Assembly: GCF_900091455.1 (NCBI RefSeq)
Contig: NZ_LT607412.1
Span: forward strand, 2,170,001-2,234,000
Direction of reading: 5' to 3'
Length of the DNA: 64,000 nucleotides
Source: Micromonospora coriariae
GTDB lineage: Bacteria; Actinomycetota; Actinomycetes; Mycobacteriales; Micromonosporaceae
The notes beneath the pieces were generated by a model that searched no databases, had not been told where the DNA came from, and saw only the letters and a list, made by a program, of their open reading frames with translations. Below are positions 27,707-36,076 of the stretch, in pieces; the first letter of the stretch is position 1, and each line of letters begins with the position of its first letter. The position numbers and the translations under genes were made by a program.

Positions 27707-27764
27707 GGTTAGGAAGGGGCCCTTGTTATACAGAATCCGATAACAAGGGGCCCTTCCTTAAACC
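27707..27764. repeat. dispersed palindromic element, copy 2 (variant)
   Basis: A 58-bp inverted repeat with arms 27707-27729 and 27740-27764, a 10-base centre, and the aggaaggggccctt core shared with copies 1 and 3. The outer arms differ from the others (gttat in place of cttaac). It ends at the base before the stop codon of the MFS gene on the minus strand, so it could terminate that transcript. Confidence 0.75.
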
Positions 27765-29048
27765 TCAGCAGTCGGTGGAGGTGACGTAGAAGCGGGGCAT
27801 CGGCAGCACCCGGAAGCGCAGCCGGGCGCCGGAGCGGCGCAGCTGCCAGGTGAGCGCGATCAACGCCGTGGCCAGCGAGATCAGCCCGCCCATCCAGATG
27901 CTGGCACCGGCGCCGAAGCGCTCGGCGATCCAGCCGATCAGCGGCGCGCCGACCGGGTTGGTGCCCAGGAACACCAGGACCCACAGGGCCATCACCCGAC
28001 CCCGGAAGGCCGCGTCCACACCCAGCTGGACCCGCTGGTTGGCGGCCTGGGCGAAGAAGACCATGAAGAAGCCGGTGGGCACCAGCAGCGTCACGACCAG
28101 CCAGTAGGTCGACGCGAAGCCGACCAGGGTGCCGAAGGTGGCACAGGCGATCGCGGCACCGAGCACCAGCCAGACCGACGGGCGGCTGCGCCGGCCGGTG
28201 CCGCTGAGCGCGCCTCCCAGCGCGCCGACCGCCAGCGCGGTGCTGAACAGGCCGAACGAGGCGGCACCGGTGTGGAAGACCGTCTTGGCCAGCGCGGCCA
28301 GGGTGAGCTGGAAGTTGAACAGCGACATGCCGATCACCGACATCACCGCCATCGGCAGCAGCAGGTCCGGGCGGCGCCACACGTACCGCAGCCCGTCGAC
28401 CACCCGGGCGGAGGCCCGCTCGTCCCGCGGCAACAGCGCGTCGCGGTGCAGGTCGGCCGTCCGCATCCGCACCACGTTGACCAGCGGCGCGATCGAGCTG
28501 AGCCCGGTGAAGAGGAAGACCGGCCCCACGTCGAAGGCGGCGATGGCCAGGCCGGCGACGGCCGGGCCGACGATCCGGGCGGAGTTGAACACGGCCGCGT
28601 TCAGCGACAGCGCGTTGGGCAGCAGCGGCATGCCGACCAGTTCGGAGACGAACGCCTGGCGGACCGGGGTCTCCACGGCGTTGGCCGTGCCGAGCAGCGC
28701 GGCGAAGGCGAAGACGTGCCAGAGCTGCACGAGGTCGGTGAGGACCAGCAGGGACATGCCGAGCGCCAGCACGGTCCAGAAGGCGTTGGCGGCGAAGAGC
28801 AGCACCCGCTTGTCGTACCGGTCGGCGAGCCGACCGGAGAGCAGCGTGAGCAGCAGCACGGGGGTGAACTGGAGCGCGGTGACCACGCCGAGCGCGGTGG
28901 CCGAGTTGTCGGAGAGCTCGAGGACGAGCCAGTCCTGGGCGATGAACATCATCCAGACGCCGATCAGTTTGATCAGCTGGCCGGATGCGAATAGCCGGTA
29001 GTTGCGAACCTGCAGGGACTGGAACATCGTGCTCAACTTGGCCCGCAC
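27765..29048 (-). CDS. MFS transporter, drug-exporter type (MarR-linked)
   Basis: A 427-residue major facilitator protein with 12 membrane segments. LSGRLADRYDKRVLLFAANA is the loop 2-3 motif; VWMMFIAQDWLVLELSDN and PVRQAFVSELVG are typical of the MFS_3/enterobactin-exporter-like branch. It follows a marR gene on the same strand at 71 bp, the usual arrangement of a repressor and its exporter, so drug or metabolite efflux is likely. The substrate is unknown. The ATG at 29048 has no strong ribosome binding site. Confidence 0.88.
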   Translation of the reverse strand: MRAKLSTMFQSLQVRNYRLFASGQLIKLIGVWMMFIAQDWLVLELSDNSATALGVVTALQFTPVLLLTLLSGRLADRYDKRVLLFAANAFWTVLALGMSLLVLTDLVQLWHVFAFAALLGTANAVETPVRQAFVSELVGMPLLPNALSLNAAVFNSARIVGPAVAGLAIAAFDVGPVFLFTGLSSIAPLVNVVRMRTADLHRDALLPRDERASARVVDGLRYVWRRPDLLLPMAVMSVIGMSLFNFQLTLAALAKTVFHTGAASFGLFSTALAVGALGGALSGTGRRSRPSVWLVLGAAIACATFGTLVGFASTYWLVVTLLVPTGFFMVFFAQAANQRVQLGVDAAFRGRVMALWVLVFLGTNPVGAPLIGWIAERFGAGASIWMGGLISLATALIALTWQLRRSGARLRFRVLPMPRFYVTSTDC

Positions 29049-29119
29049 TCTTGGTGCGCCTCCTCCGGGACGTACGCGTCATCGACAGGTGACGGCACGG
29101 CCCGTGGCGCGGGCGCGGC

Positions 29120-29569
29120 TCAGGCGCGAGCGAGCTGCTGAAGAATCTGGGCAGCCCTCTGCAGGGTCTCCCGTTCGTCCTCGTCGAGCGCGGCCAGCCG
29201 GTGGGCCAGCCACTCATCGCGGGCCCGCTCGAACTGGTCGAGCACGGCCTGCCCTCCTTCGGTCGCCGCGAGGATGACCTGCCGGCCGTCGGTCGGATGG
29301 GGGGTCCGCTGCACAAGGCCGCGGTCCTCCAACTTCCCGACGATCTTGGTCATCGTCGGTGGCTGCACCCGCTCCACGTCGGCCAGTTCCCGGGGCGTCA
29401 GCGCGCCCGCCAGCCGGAGGCTGGTGAGCGCGGAGACCTGGGTGACCGTGAGGTCGCCGACCGGTCGGGCCTGGCGGACCCGCCGGTTGAGTCGGGTGAT
29501 CGCATCACGCAACTGGGGAGCCAGTCGCGCCGGTGGCACGCGTTCCGCCGTCACCGTCCGCTCCGTCAC
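29120..29569 (-). CDS. MarR family transcriptional regulator
   Basis: A 149-residue winged-helix repressor. The DNA-binding part covers TVTQVSALTSLRLAGALTPR and PPTMTKIVGKLEDRGLV, followed by the wing HPTDGRQVIL. Helical ends form the dimer. It is upstream of and cotranscribed with an MFS exporter, so it probably represses both and is released by the exported compound. The GTG at 29569 lies 5 bp from a TTAG/CTAA inverted repeat and has no ribosome binding site; a GTG five codons in has GGAG at good spacing and may be the real start. Confidence 0.9.
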   Translation of the reverse strand: MTERTVTAERVPPARLAPQLRDAITRLNRRVRQARPVGDLTVTQVSALTSLRLAGALTPRELADVERVQPPTMTKIVGKLEDRGLVQRTPHPTDGRQVILAATEGGQAVLDQFERARDEWLAHRLAALDEDERETLQRAAQILQQLARA

Positions 29570-29574
29570 GATAG

Positions 29575-29587
29575 TTAGCTTAACTAA
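29575..29587. promoter_or_regulatory. candidate MarR operator
   Basis: TTAG at 29575-29578 and CTAA at 29584-29587 form an inverted repeat with 5-bp spacing in an AT-rich patch that is unusual for this DNA; another ctaa follows at 29597-29600. It is immediately upstream of the marR start, the expected site for autorepression. Inferred from position and sequence only. Confidence 0.55.
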
Positions 29588-29687
29588 TGAGCCTGGCTAA
29601 CGACTCCTGATATGACCAGACTCACGAGGACGTTCGTACTGTTCCCGGCGGGGAAATCCGGTTCGGATCCCCCCGCCCGGACGTGCG

Positions 29688-31166
29688 TCAGAGCACCAGG
29701 GACTCGATCGGCCCGCGCAGGAAGTACAGCACGAACAGCGCGGCGACCCCGTACAGCAGCGGGTGGATCTCCCGGGCCTTGCCCCTGGCCAGCTTGACCA
29801 CCACGAAGGTGATCAGGCCGGCGCCGATCCCGTTGGAGATCGAGTAGGTGAACGGCATCAGCACGATCGTGAGGAACGCCGGGATCGCGATCTCGTAGTC
29901 GGACCAGTCGATCGTCCGCACCGCGGTCATCATCAGGAACCCGACCACCACCAGCGCCGTCGACGCCGCCTCGAACGGCACGATCACGACCAGCGGCGCC
30001 AGGAACATCGCCAGCAGGAAGAGCACGCCGGTGACCAGGTTGGCCACGCCGGTCCGGGCACCCTCCGCGACACCGGCGGCGCTCTCGATGTACGACGTGT
30101 TGCTGGAGGTGCTGGCCGCGCCGCCGGCCGCGGCGGCGATCGAGTCGACCAGCAGGATCTCCTTGGCCTTCGGCGGGGTGCCCTTCTCGTCGAGCAGGCC
30201 ACCTTCCTGACCGACCGCCACCATCGTGCCCATGGTGTCGAAGAAGTCCGTGATCAGCAGCGTGAAGACGAACATCAGCACGACCAGCCAGCCGGCCCGG
30301 CCCCACGAGTCGAGCACGTTGAACTTGCCGAGCAGCGACAGGTCGGGCAGGTCCACCACCGTCTTCGGCAGCTCCGGCACGTTCAGCGACCAACCCTTCG
30401 GGTTGGGCTGACCGTTGACGAAGGACGGGCCGATGTTGCCGATCGCCTCCACGATCACCGCCAGCACGGTCGAGGCGAGGATGCCGATCAGGATCGCGCC
30501 CTTCACCCGGCGGACCACCAGCACCAGGGTGAGCAGCAGACCCACCACGAAGACCAGCATCGGCCAGCTCACCAGCTTGCCGCCGATACCCAGGCCCACC
30601 GGGACTGTGGTGTTGGCGGCGTCCGGGATCCGCCGGACGAAGCCGGCGTCCACCAGACCGATGATCGTCAGGAAGAGGCCGATGCCCACCCCGATCGCGG
30701 TCTTCATCTGGGTGGGCACCGAGCGGAACACGGCGGTCCGCAGGCCGGTCAGCACCAGCACCGCGATGATCACACCTTCGATCACCACCAGGCCCATCGC
30801 GTCGGCCCAGGTCATCTCCGGCGCGATCTCGTACGCCACCAGCGCGTTGACGCCCAGACCGGCGGCGAGCGCCAGCGGGAACCGGCCCACCACACCCATC
30901 AGGATCGTCATCAGGCCGGCGACCAGCGCGGTCGCCGCGGCCAGCGCGGGGATCGGGAGGGTCTTGCCGTCGCCGTCGACGGCACCGCCCAGGATCAGCG
31001 GGTTGAGCACCACGATGTACGCCATCGTGAAGAAGGTCGCCAGGCCACCGCGTACCTCGCGGCTCAGCGTCGAGCCGCGGGCGGTGATCTCGAAGAACCG
31101 GTCGAAACCGTTACGCGGATGAGCGGGGTCGGGTGGTGTGCCGTTCTCGGGCGGCGTTACTGCCAT
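29688..31166 (-). CDS. NCS2 family purine permease (AzgA/GhxP type)
   Basis: A 492-residue nucleobase:cation symporter with about 12-14 membrane segments, likely importing adenine, guanine or hypoxanthine. Markers are REVRGGLATFFTMAYIVVLNP near the N-terminus, ALAAGLGVNALVAYEI, and FDTMGTMVAVG with SSNTSYIESAAG, typical of the AzgA-like branch. The ATG at 31166 has GAGG 8 bp upstream; the frame extends 17 codons more without a site. It is divergent from the DUF2530 gene. Confidence 0.92.
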   Translation of the reverse strand: MAVTPPENGTPPDPAHPRNGFDRFFEITARGSTLSREVRGGLATFFTMAYIVVLNPLILGGAVDGDGKTLPIPALAAATALVAGLMTILMGVVGRFPLALAAGLGVNALVAYEIAPEMTWADAMGLVVIEGVIIAVLVLTGLRTAVFRSVPTQMKTAIGVGIGLFLTIIGLVDAGFVRRIPDAANTTVPVGLGIGGKLVSWPMLVFVVGLLLTLVLVVRRVKGAILIGILASTVLAVIVEAIGNIGPSFVNGQPNPKGWSLNVPELPKTVVDLPDLSLLGKFNVLDSWGRAGWLVVLMFVFTLLITDFFDTMGTMVAVGQEGGLLDEKGTPPKAKEILLVDSIAAAAGGAASTSSNTSYIESAAGVAEGARTGVANLVTGVLFLLAMFLAPLVVIVPFEAASTALVVVGFLMMTAVRTIDWSDYEIAIPAFLTIVLMPFTYSISNGIGAGLITFVVVKLARGKAREIHPLLYGVAALFVLYFLRGPIESLVL

Positions 31167-31254
31167 CAGGTCCTCGCAGGTGATCTTCCGGTTGTCGCGC
31201 GCATCGTCCCAGATCACCAGCGGGCAGGGGAAGTAGATCGCGTACGCTTGCCCG

Positions 31255-31500
31255 ATGCCGAACGAGCAGCCTCCGCGGCCCGCGCCGCTGGACCCGCCGA
31301 TGGTGCCGTTCGCCGTCGCCGGGCTGATCGGCTGGGCCGTGGCCGGGCTGGTTCTGTTGATCTTCTTCCGGGGCTGGCTGACCGAGCACGATCACGAGAA
31401 CTGGCTCTGGACCTGCCTGGCCGGATTCCTGTGGGGCTTCCCCGGCCTCGCCGTGATGATGCGGCACGACGCCAACCGACGCCGCCGCCGCGCGAGCTGA
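31255..31500 (+). CDS. DUF2530 small membrane protein
   Basis: An 81-residue protein with two membrane helices (PFAVAGLIGWAVAGLVLLIFF and NWLWTCLAGFLWGFPGLAVM) and a basic end (RHDANRRRRRAS). This matches the actinobacterial DUF2530 family of unknown function, often found next to purine permease genes. It is divergent from the permease and convergent with the DUF3027 gene. Confidence 0.85.
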   Translation: MPNEQPPRPAPLDPPMVPFAVAGLIGWAVAGLVLLIFFRGWLTEHDHENWLWTCLAGFLWGFPGLAVMMRHDANRRRRRAS

Positions 31501-31537
31501 TCCTGCCGAGCGCGCCCGCGCACCCGGCGTTGAACGG

Positions 31538-32377
31538 TCAGGGGTGCCCGTACGGCTCCGCCGGTTCGGCGGCCTCCACCGAACCCGGGGCGCGGCTCAC
31601 CGACATGGCCTCCACCGCGCTGTCGTCGTAGACCGTGGGCAGTTCCTCCACCGCGGTCTCGGCCGCCTCGATCAACGTCTCGGAGTGGGCGCCGCAGCCG
31701 TGGTCGGCGCTCACCACCCGGCCGTCGTCCGGAGCGTAGAAGTTGCCGCACGCGCCGAAGGCCAGCCGCATAGCGCCGGCCAGCGGCAGGTAGAAGCCAC
31801 AGGTGCCGCAGCGGGCGGCGGCCGGGGCAGCGGCGGAGATCGCCGCGGCCGGGCCGTGATCGCCGTCGTACCAACGCTGCGCCGCGTCGGCGCGGCCCTC
31901 CCGGGAGAGCACCCGGGCCCGACCGAGGCCCAGCTCCCAGGCCGTCTCCTCGACCGCCGGGTCATCGGAGAGCAGGTAGGCGGGGGCCAGCCGCTCATCG
32001 TCCGGCGCGGTCGGCAGCAGGTCGCCCGGGCCCAGGTCGCCCGGCTTGAGCCGCTCCTGCCAGGGCAACCAGCCGGGCGCGAGCAGCGCGTCGGGGCCGG
32101 GCAGCAGCACCGTCTCGCAAATGGTCACCGTGCGGCTGCGCGGCACCCGGGTGACGGTGACCGCCCACCGCCAGCCGTTGTAGCCGGCGAGCCGGCATTC
32201 AAAGTAGTGGGTGACCAGCCGGTCGCCCTCGGCCACGACCTGCAGGTGGTCGCCGACATCGTCGGCGTCCACCTCGGTGATGCCGGCGCGGGCCACCTCG
32301 ACGGCAGCGGCGCAGACCTGGTCGAGACGGGCGGCACGGGTGGAGGCGGGCCTGGTCACCTCACCATTGTTCCCCAT
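31538..32377 (-). CDS. DUF3027 domain protein
   Basis: A 279-residue cytoplasmic protein of the actinobacterial DUF3027 family. The N-terminal domain includes HYFECRLAGYNGWRWAVTVT and VLLPGPDALLAPGWLPWQER with LKPGDLGPGDLLPT, all hallmark blocks. The C-terminal part has CGTCGFYLPL, ACGNFYAPDDGRVVS and HGCGAHSE, which together resemble a zinc site. Function unknown. ATG at 32377, or a GTG six codons later; neither has a strong ribosome binding site. Divergent from the MFS gene. Confidence 0.85.
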   Translation of the reverse strand: MGNNGEVTRPASTRAARLDQVCAAAVEVARAGITEVDADDVGDHLQVVAEGDRLVTHYFECRLAGYNGWRWAVTVTRVPRSRTVTICETVLLPGPDALLAPGWLPWQERLKPGDLGPGDLLPTAPDDERLAPAYLLSDDPAVEETAWELGLGRARVLSREGRADAAQRWYDGDHGPAAAISAAAPAAARCGTCGFYLPLAGAMRLAFGACGNFYAPDDGRVVSADHGCGAHSETLIEAAETAVEELPTVYDDSAVEAMSVSRAPGSVEAAEPAEPYGHP

Positions 32378-32465
32378 GCGCCGAACAGGGGTGACAGGGA
32401 CTCCCGGGGAACCTTTCGCCGCAGTGCTGCGGCGTACCCCGATCGGATGGGCGAGGATGGTGAGC

Positions 32466-34067
32466 ATGCCGTCGTACTCCCGCTCCGGGCGATCCGTCCT
32501 CGGGCGCACCGTCGGCACCAGCATCCGCACCATCCGGCTGCTGTTGCGTGGTTCGGTGGGCAGCGGACGCTGGGTGACCCGCCGGGCCGGCCGGGCCCGC
32601 GCCCGGGGCGCCGGCGGCGAGGTCGGCATGGTCCGCCTGTTCGACCTGCACGCGGTGTCCTGCGCCGGAGACACTCTGATCGCCATCGGCCTGGCCGGGA
32701 CGATCTTCTTCAACGTGCCGTTGGGCGAGGCCCGCAGCAAGGTCGCGCTCTACCTGCTGGTGACCATGGTGCCGTTCGCGATGCTCGCCCCTGTGGTGGG
32801 CCCGCTGCTGGACCACTTCCGGCACGGCCGGCGGTACGCCCTGGCCGCCACCATGCTCGGCCGGGCGTTCCTGGCCTGGTTGATCTCCGACTACATCCAC
32901 GGCTTCGGGCTGTACCCGGCCGCGTTCGGGGTGCTCGCGCTGTCCCGGGCGTACGGCGTGGCCCGGTCCGCGGCGGTGCCCCGGCTGCTGCCGGAAGGGC
33001 TCGGCCTCTCCCAGGTGGGCGCGCGCGCCAGCGTCTACGGCACGGTGGCCGGCGCGCTGGTGGCCCCGATCGGTCTGGCGGCGTTCTGGTTCGGGCCGCA
33101 GTGGCCGCTACGGGTCGCGTCGGTGATCTTCCTGATCGGCATGGTGATCTCCCTGCGCCTGCCGCCGAAGGCGGATTCGGAGCCACCGGAACGGGTCCCC
33201 CGGCCGCTGCGCGCGCTGGGCCGCCGCCGGGGCGACCGCCCACTGGGTCGGGGCCGACCCGCCGGCCGGCTGGTGATCGCCACCCTGATCGGCTCCGCGA
33301 CGCTGCGCGCGGTCTACGGCTTCCTGCTGCTGTTCCTCGCCTTCGCCATCAAGAAGGGCGACCTGACAACTGTGATGTTCGGCCGGGACCTGGGCGCCGA
33401 GTGGGCGCTGGGGCTGGTCGGCGGCGCGCTGGCGGTCGGCAGCTTCCTGGCCACCGCCGTCGGCACCCGCCTGCGCATCCACCGGCCGACCGCCATCCAG
33501 TCCAGCAGCATGATCATCGTGGCGGGGGTGGCCGTGCTCACCGTCATCCGCTTCTCGCTGCCGATGGTGGCCCTGCTCTGCCTGGTCACCGCGCTGGTCA
33601 GCGGGGTGGCCAAGCTCGCCGTGGACGCCTCTATCCAGGAGCGCATCCCGGAGCGGCTGCGGGCCAGTTCCTTCGCCCACTCGGAGACGGTGCTGATGCT
33701 GGCCTTCGTGGCCGGCGGCGGGCTCGGGCTGGTGCCGTTCGACGGCCGCACCGGCATCGCGGTCGCCGCCGGGGTGGGCGTCCTGGCCGCGGCCCGCGGT
33801 GTGCTGGTCGCCGCACGGCTGCGCGGCGAGAAGCTGGCCGGCCGGCCGCTGGGCGACGACGAACTGGCCGACGACGAGTCGACGGACGACTTCGGGGACC
33901 GAGCGCCCACCTCGCCGGCACCGACCCAGGCCGGCTCGCCGCAGTACGACGACCCGGGCCTCGCACCACCGGGCTACCACATCTACCGCCCCTCCTCAGC
34001 GGTCGGCGGACCGGGTGGCGGCGCGGACGACGAGACCCGCCGGGAGTCCCCCGGACCGCTGTCGTGA
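32466..34067 (+). CDS. MFS transporter with disordered C-terminal tail
   Basis: A 533-residue major facilitator protein. An unusual basic N-terminal 50 residues (IRLLLRGSVGSGRWVTRRAG) precede about 12 membrane segments; the last 80 residues are hydrophilic and rich in Asp, Pro and Gly. Its GTGA overlap with the futalosine hydrolase gene couples the two. A close neighbour of this kind sits beside mqnB in related actinobacteria, but transport substrate is unknown. ATG at 32466 with GAGG upstream; the ATG three codons earlier is possible. Confidence 0.85.
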   Translation: MPSYSRSGRSVLGRTVGTSIRTIRLLLRGSVGSGRWVTRRAGRARARGAGGEVGMVRLFDLHAVSCAGDTLIAIGLAGTIFFNVPLGEARSKVALYLLVTMVPFAMLAPVVGPLLDHFRHGRRYALAATMLGRAFLAWLISDYIHGFGLYPAAFGVLALSRAYGVARSAAVPRLLPEGLGLSQVGARASVYGTVAGALVAPIGLAAFWFGPQWPLRVASVIFLIGMVISLRLPPKADSEPPERVPRPLRALGRRRGDRPLGRGRPAGRLVIATLIGSATLRAVYGFLLLFLAFAIKKGDLTTVMFGRDLGAEWALGLVGGALAVGSFLATAVGTRLRIHRPTAIQSSSMIIVAGVAVLTVIRFSLPMVALLCLVTALVSGVAKLAVDASIQERIPERLRASSFAHSETVLMLAFVAGGGLGLVPFDGRTGIAVAAGVGVLAAARGVLVAARLRGEKLAGRPLGDDELADDESTDDFGDRAPTSPAPTQAGSPQYDDPGLAPPGYHIYRPSSAVGGPGGGADDETRRESPGPLS

Positions 34068-34714
34068 CCGGCCTGCTGGTGGTGACCGCGGTGCCCGCCG
34101 AGGCGGACGCGGTCTGCGCGGGGCTGACCGACGCCACCGTCACCGTGGCCCCGGTCGGGGTGGGCCCGGCCGTGGCCGGCGCCGCCACGGCGCGACTGTT
34201 GGCGCTGGCCGAGGCGGCCGGGCGCCCGTACCGCGCGGTGGTCAGCGCCGGCGTGGCCGGCGGTTTCGTCGGGAGGGTCGAGGTCGGTGACATCGTGCTC
34301 GGCACCGCCAGCATCGCCGCCGACCTGGGAGCCGAGTCACCGGACGGCTTCATCCCCGTCGACGAGCTGGGCATGCCGCCCGCGCTGCTCGGCAACGGCA
34401 GCGTGGTGCCGGTCGACCCACGGCTGCTGGCGGCGCTGCGGGCCGCTCTGCCCTCCGCCGCGACAGGCGCGGTGCTCACCGTCAGCACGGTCACCGGCAC
34501 CGCCGCCAGCACCGAGGAGCTGCGCCGCCGGCATCCGGGGGCGGTCGCCGAGGCCATGGAGGGGTACGGGGTGGCGGTCGCCGCGGCGCAGGCGGGGGTG
34601 CCCTTCGCCGAGCTGCGCACCATCTCCAACCCGATCGGCCCCCGCGACCGGGATGCCTGGCGGCTACGCGAAGCCCTCACCGCCCTGACCACGGCGGCCC
34701 CGGCGCTGCGCTGA
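34064..34714 (+). CDS. mqnB: futalosine hydrolase
   Basis: A 216-residue nucleosidase-fold enzyme that cleaves futalosine to hypoxanthine and dehypoxanthine futalosine in the futalosine route to menaquinone. Markers are GLLVVTAVPAEADAV at the N-terminus, VSAGVAGGFVGRVEVGDIVLG, and AEAMEGYGVAVAAAQAGVPF followed by ELRTISNPIGPRDRDAW. Length agrees with the family. The GTG start overlaps the MFS stop. mqnD lies 1.4 kb downstream on the same strand, separated by an inverted gene. Confidence 0.92.
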   Translation: MTGLLVVTAVPAEADAVCAGLTDATVTVAPVGVGPAVAGAATARLLALAEAAGRPYRAVVSAGVAGGFVGRVEVGDIVLGTASIAADLGAESPDGFIPVDELGMPPALLGNGSVVPVDPRLLAALRAALPSAATGAVLTVSTVTGTAASTEELRRRHPGAVAEAMEGYGVAVAAAQAGVPFAELRTISNPIGPRDRDAWRLREALTALTTAAPALR

Positions 34715-34728
34715 CCCCGCCGGGCGGC

Positions 34729-35571
34729 TCAGACTTCGAGGGTCAGCGCTGACGGCCGACTCGCCTGCAGCTCGAACCCGCAGGCGAGCAGAAACTCGAC
34801 GTTGCCGAACTCGGCAATTGCGTGGGCGGTCCGAATGCCTGCCAGCGCCATCTCCCTGCCCAACAACCCGATCAGCTGCCGCCCGATGCCGAGAGCCCGT
34901 AGCCCGGGAGCAACGACCACGCTCTCCAACACCAGCTCACGCTGATCGCCCAGCTCCTCGCCCAAGAGGAGGTCCACGCTCCGCTCGTGGGCCCTCAGCT
35001 CACCGACCGGCCCGGCCCCGGGCACCTCGGCAAGAAGGCGCCAGGACGTGGCCGGCAGTCCTTCGGAGGCACGTCGAAACCTCACCTGGGCGCGCGTCCG
35101 GTTACGCCACCGCCGCTCGTCTCGCCGCGCTCGATCCAGGTCGTAGGTCAGTTCCGGAACACGCACCGGCCACAACCGCTCCGGGAGGGTGTACGAATGC
35201 ACCCACCAGGCGCCCGGCCAGTCCCGCAGGGTCCGGACCCGACGAACGTCGAGGTGTGCGGGGTACCGGCGCCCAGCCTCGTCCCGCGCCTCGTCGTCCC
35301 GCGCCTCGTCGTCCGGCAAGCTCGGCGATCCGCCGCTTGCGGTGGAGCGCGGGTCGCCGGGCAGCCTGAGCGCAAGCTCACCGCCTGCCGCCCGAACCAG
35401 ACGCTCCACCGTCCGGAACGCCGGCTCGCAGCCCTGGCCCGCCTCGATCCGAGCCAGCGTGCTCTTCGGGACGCCGGAGCGCTCGGCCATCTCGCGCTGG
35501 CTCAGGTCAGCACGTCGACGAAGATCCCGCAGAGCCGCCCCCACGTCGATCGCACCCGTCCCGGCCGCCAC
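34729..35571 (-). CDS. XRE-type HTH fused to GNAT acetyltransferase
   Basis: A 280-residue two-domain protein. Residues 10-70 are an XRE helix-turn-helix (LRDLRRRADLSQREMAERSG, then STLARIEAGQG). A linker holds the repeat DDEARDDEARDEA encoded by a 15-bp tandem duplication. The rest ends in a GNAT-like acetyl-CoA site (ESVVVAPGLRALGIGRQLIG near 220-240) and AIAEFGNVEFLLACGFE. It may acetylate a small molecule or protein while binding DNA. Start GTG at 35571. It is divergent from mqnD across a 505-bp spacer and splits mqnB from mqnD; its codon use resembles its neighbours. Confidence 0.85.
   Translation of the reverse strand: MAAGTGAIDVGAALRDLRRRADLSQREMAERSGVPKSTLARIEAGQGCEPAFRTVERLVRAAGGELALRLPGDPRSTASGGSPSLPDDEARDDEARDEAGRRYPAHLDVRRVRTLRDWPGAWWVHSYTLPERLWPVRVPELTYDLDRARRDERRWRNRTRAQVRFRRASEGLPATSWRLLAEVPGAGPVGELRAHERSVDLLLGEELGDQRELVLESVVVAPGLRALGIGRQLIGLLGREMALAGIRTAHAIAEFGNVEFLLACGFELQASRPSALTLEV
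35284..35313. repeat. 15-bp tandem repeat inside the XRE-GNAT gene
   Basis: Two exact adjacent copies of ccgcgcctcgtcgtc (35284-35298 and 35299-35313), preceded by a partial copy. The unit length is a multiple of three, so copy-number change would lengthen or shorten the acidic linker without shifting the frame. Confidence 0.85.
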
Positions 35572-35623
35572 CCGTTCATGGTTTTCCCCTCAACCCGGGA
35601 TCGTCAACAACCTCCCTTCCATC

Positions 35624-35644
35624 TGTGGATAACCCTGTGGACAG
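35624..35644 (-). promoter_or_regulatory. pair of DnaA-box-like 9-mers
   Basis: tgtggataa at 35624-35632 is the exact complement of the consensus box TTATCCACA; tgtggacag at 35636-35644 is one base off the actinobacterial TTGTCCACA box. Their starts are 12 bp apart, close to one helical turn. Two boxes do not make an origin, and no dnaA or dnaN is near. They could be a DnaA titration or control site, or chance. Confidence 0.4.
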
Positions 35645-35679
35645 CGCCGCCGCCGCGGTGCGTAGTCCCTTCGTCGGCG

Positions 35680-35868
35680 CCTGTAGAGCTACCCCATTGA
35701 TGGGGCGAGCCGACGGACACCTGGGACACATCAACACTCGGGCACCATCACAGCCAGGCACCACTCGCCACCCGCGACCCCAACCAGCCGCCGCCGTTGC
35801 CACCAGCCGCCGAACCCGGTACAGCCACCCACGGGCACGGCGCCCCACAGATGGGGCAGCTCTACAGG
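35680..35868. repeat. 189-bp element bounded by 28-bp inverted repeats
   Basis: The 28-bp ends (35680-35707 and 35841-35868) are reverse complements at 24 positions, starting cctgtagagct. Each end also contains its own hairpin of cccca and tgggg around a 4-base loop. The 133-bp interior has no gene. The shape fits a miniature non-autonomous element or a mobile intergenic repeat; no target duplication is visible. Confidence 0.65.
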
Positions 35869-36076
35869 GAGCAGCAGTCACCTCCGACACCCCGACGGTG
35901 CCCGCCGAGCAGCCGACAGTGAGCGCAAGGGCGTGCGGCGGGGGTGGCAGGGCGGGCGCTCGGCTGGTGAATCGACCAGGCCGATGGTTGTCTGACTCAG
36001 CCTTGGCGACCCCGGCAGGTCACAGTGGGCCGGGTGGGCGCGCGGGAGCGTGCGGGGGCAGGGCTAACGTGGAGGC

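Larger units (their letters stand above)
35572..36076. other. 505-bp divergent spacer with repeat element and DnaA-box-like pair
   Basis: No gene is supported. It holds two DnaA-box-like sequences at 35624-35644 and a 189-bp inverted-repeat element at 35680-35868. The remaining 200 bp before mqnD would contain its promoter; I see no clear -35/-10 pair. Confidence 0.6.

Noticed and set aside
31544..34714. A 1056-codon plus-strand frame covering the DUF3027 gene, the MFS gene and mqnB
   Set aside because: Only its last 217 codons (mqnB) look like protein; the rest is the wrong frame of the MFS gene and antisense of DUF3027.
35624..35644. Replication origin
   Set aside because: Only two DnaA-like boxes and no dnaA/dnaN; actinobacterial origins have many boxes.
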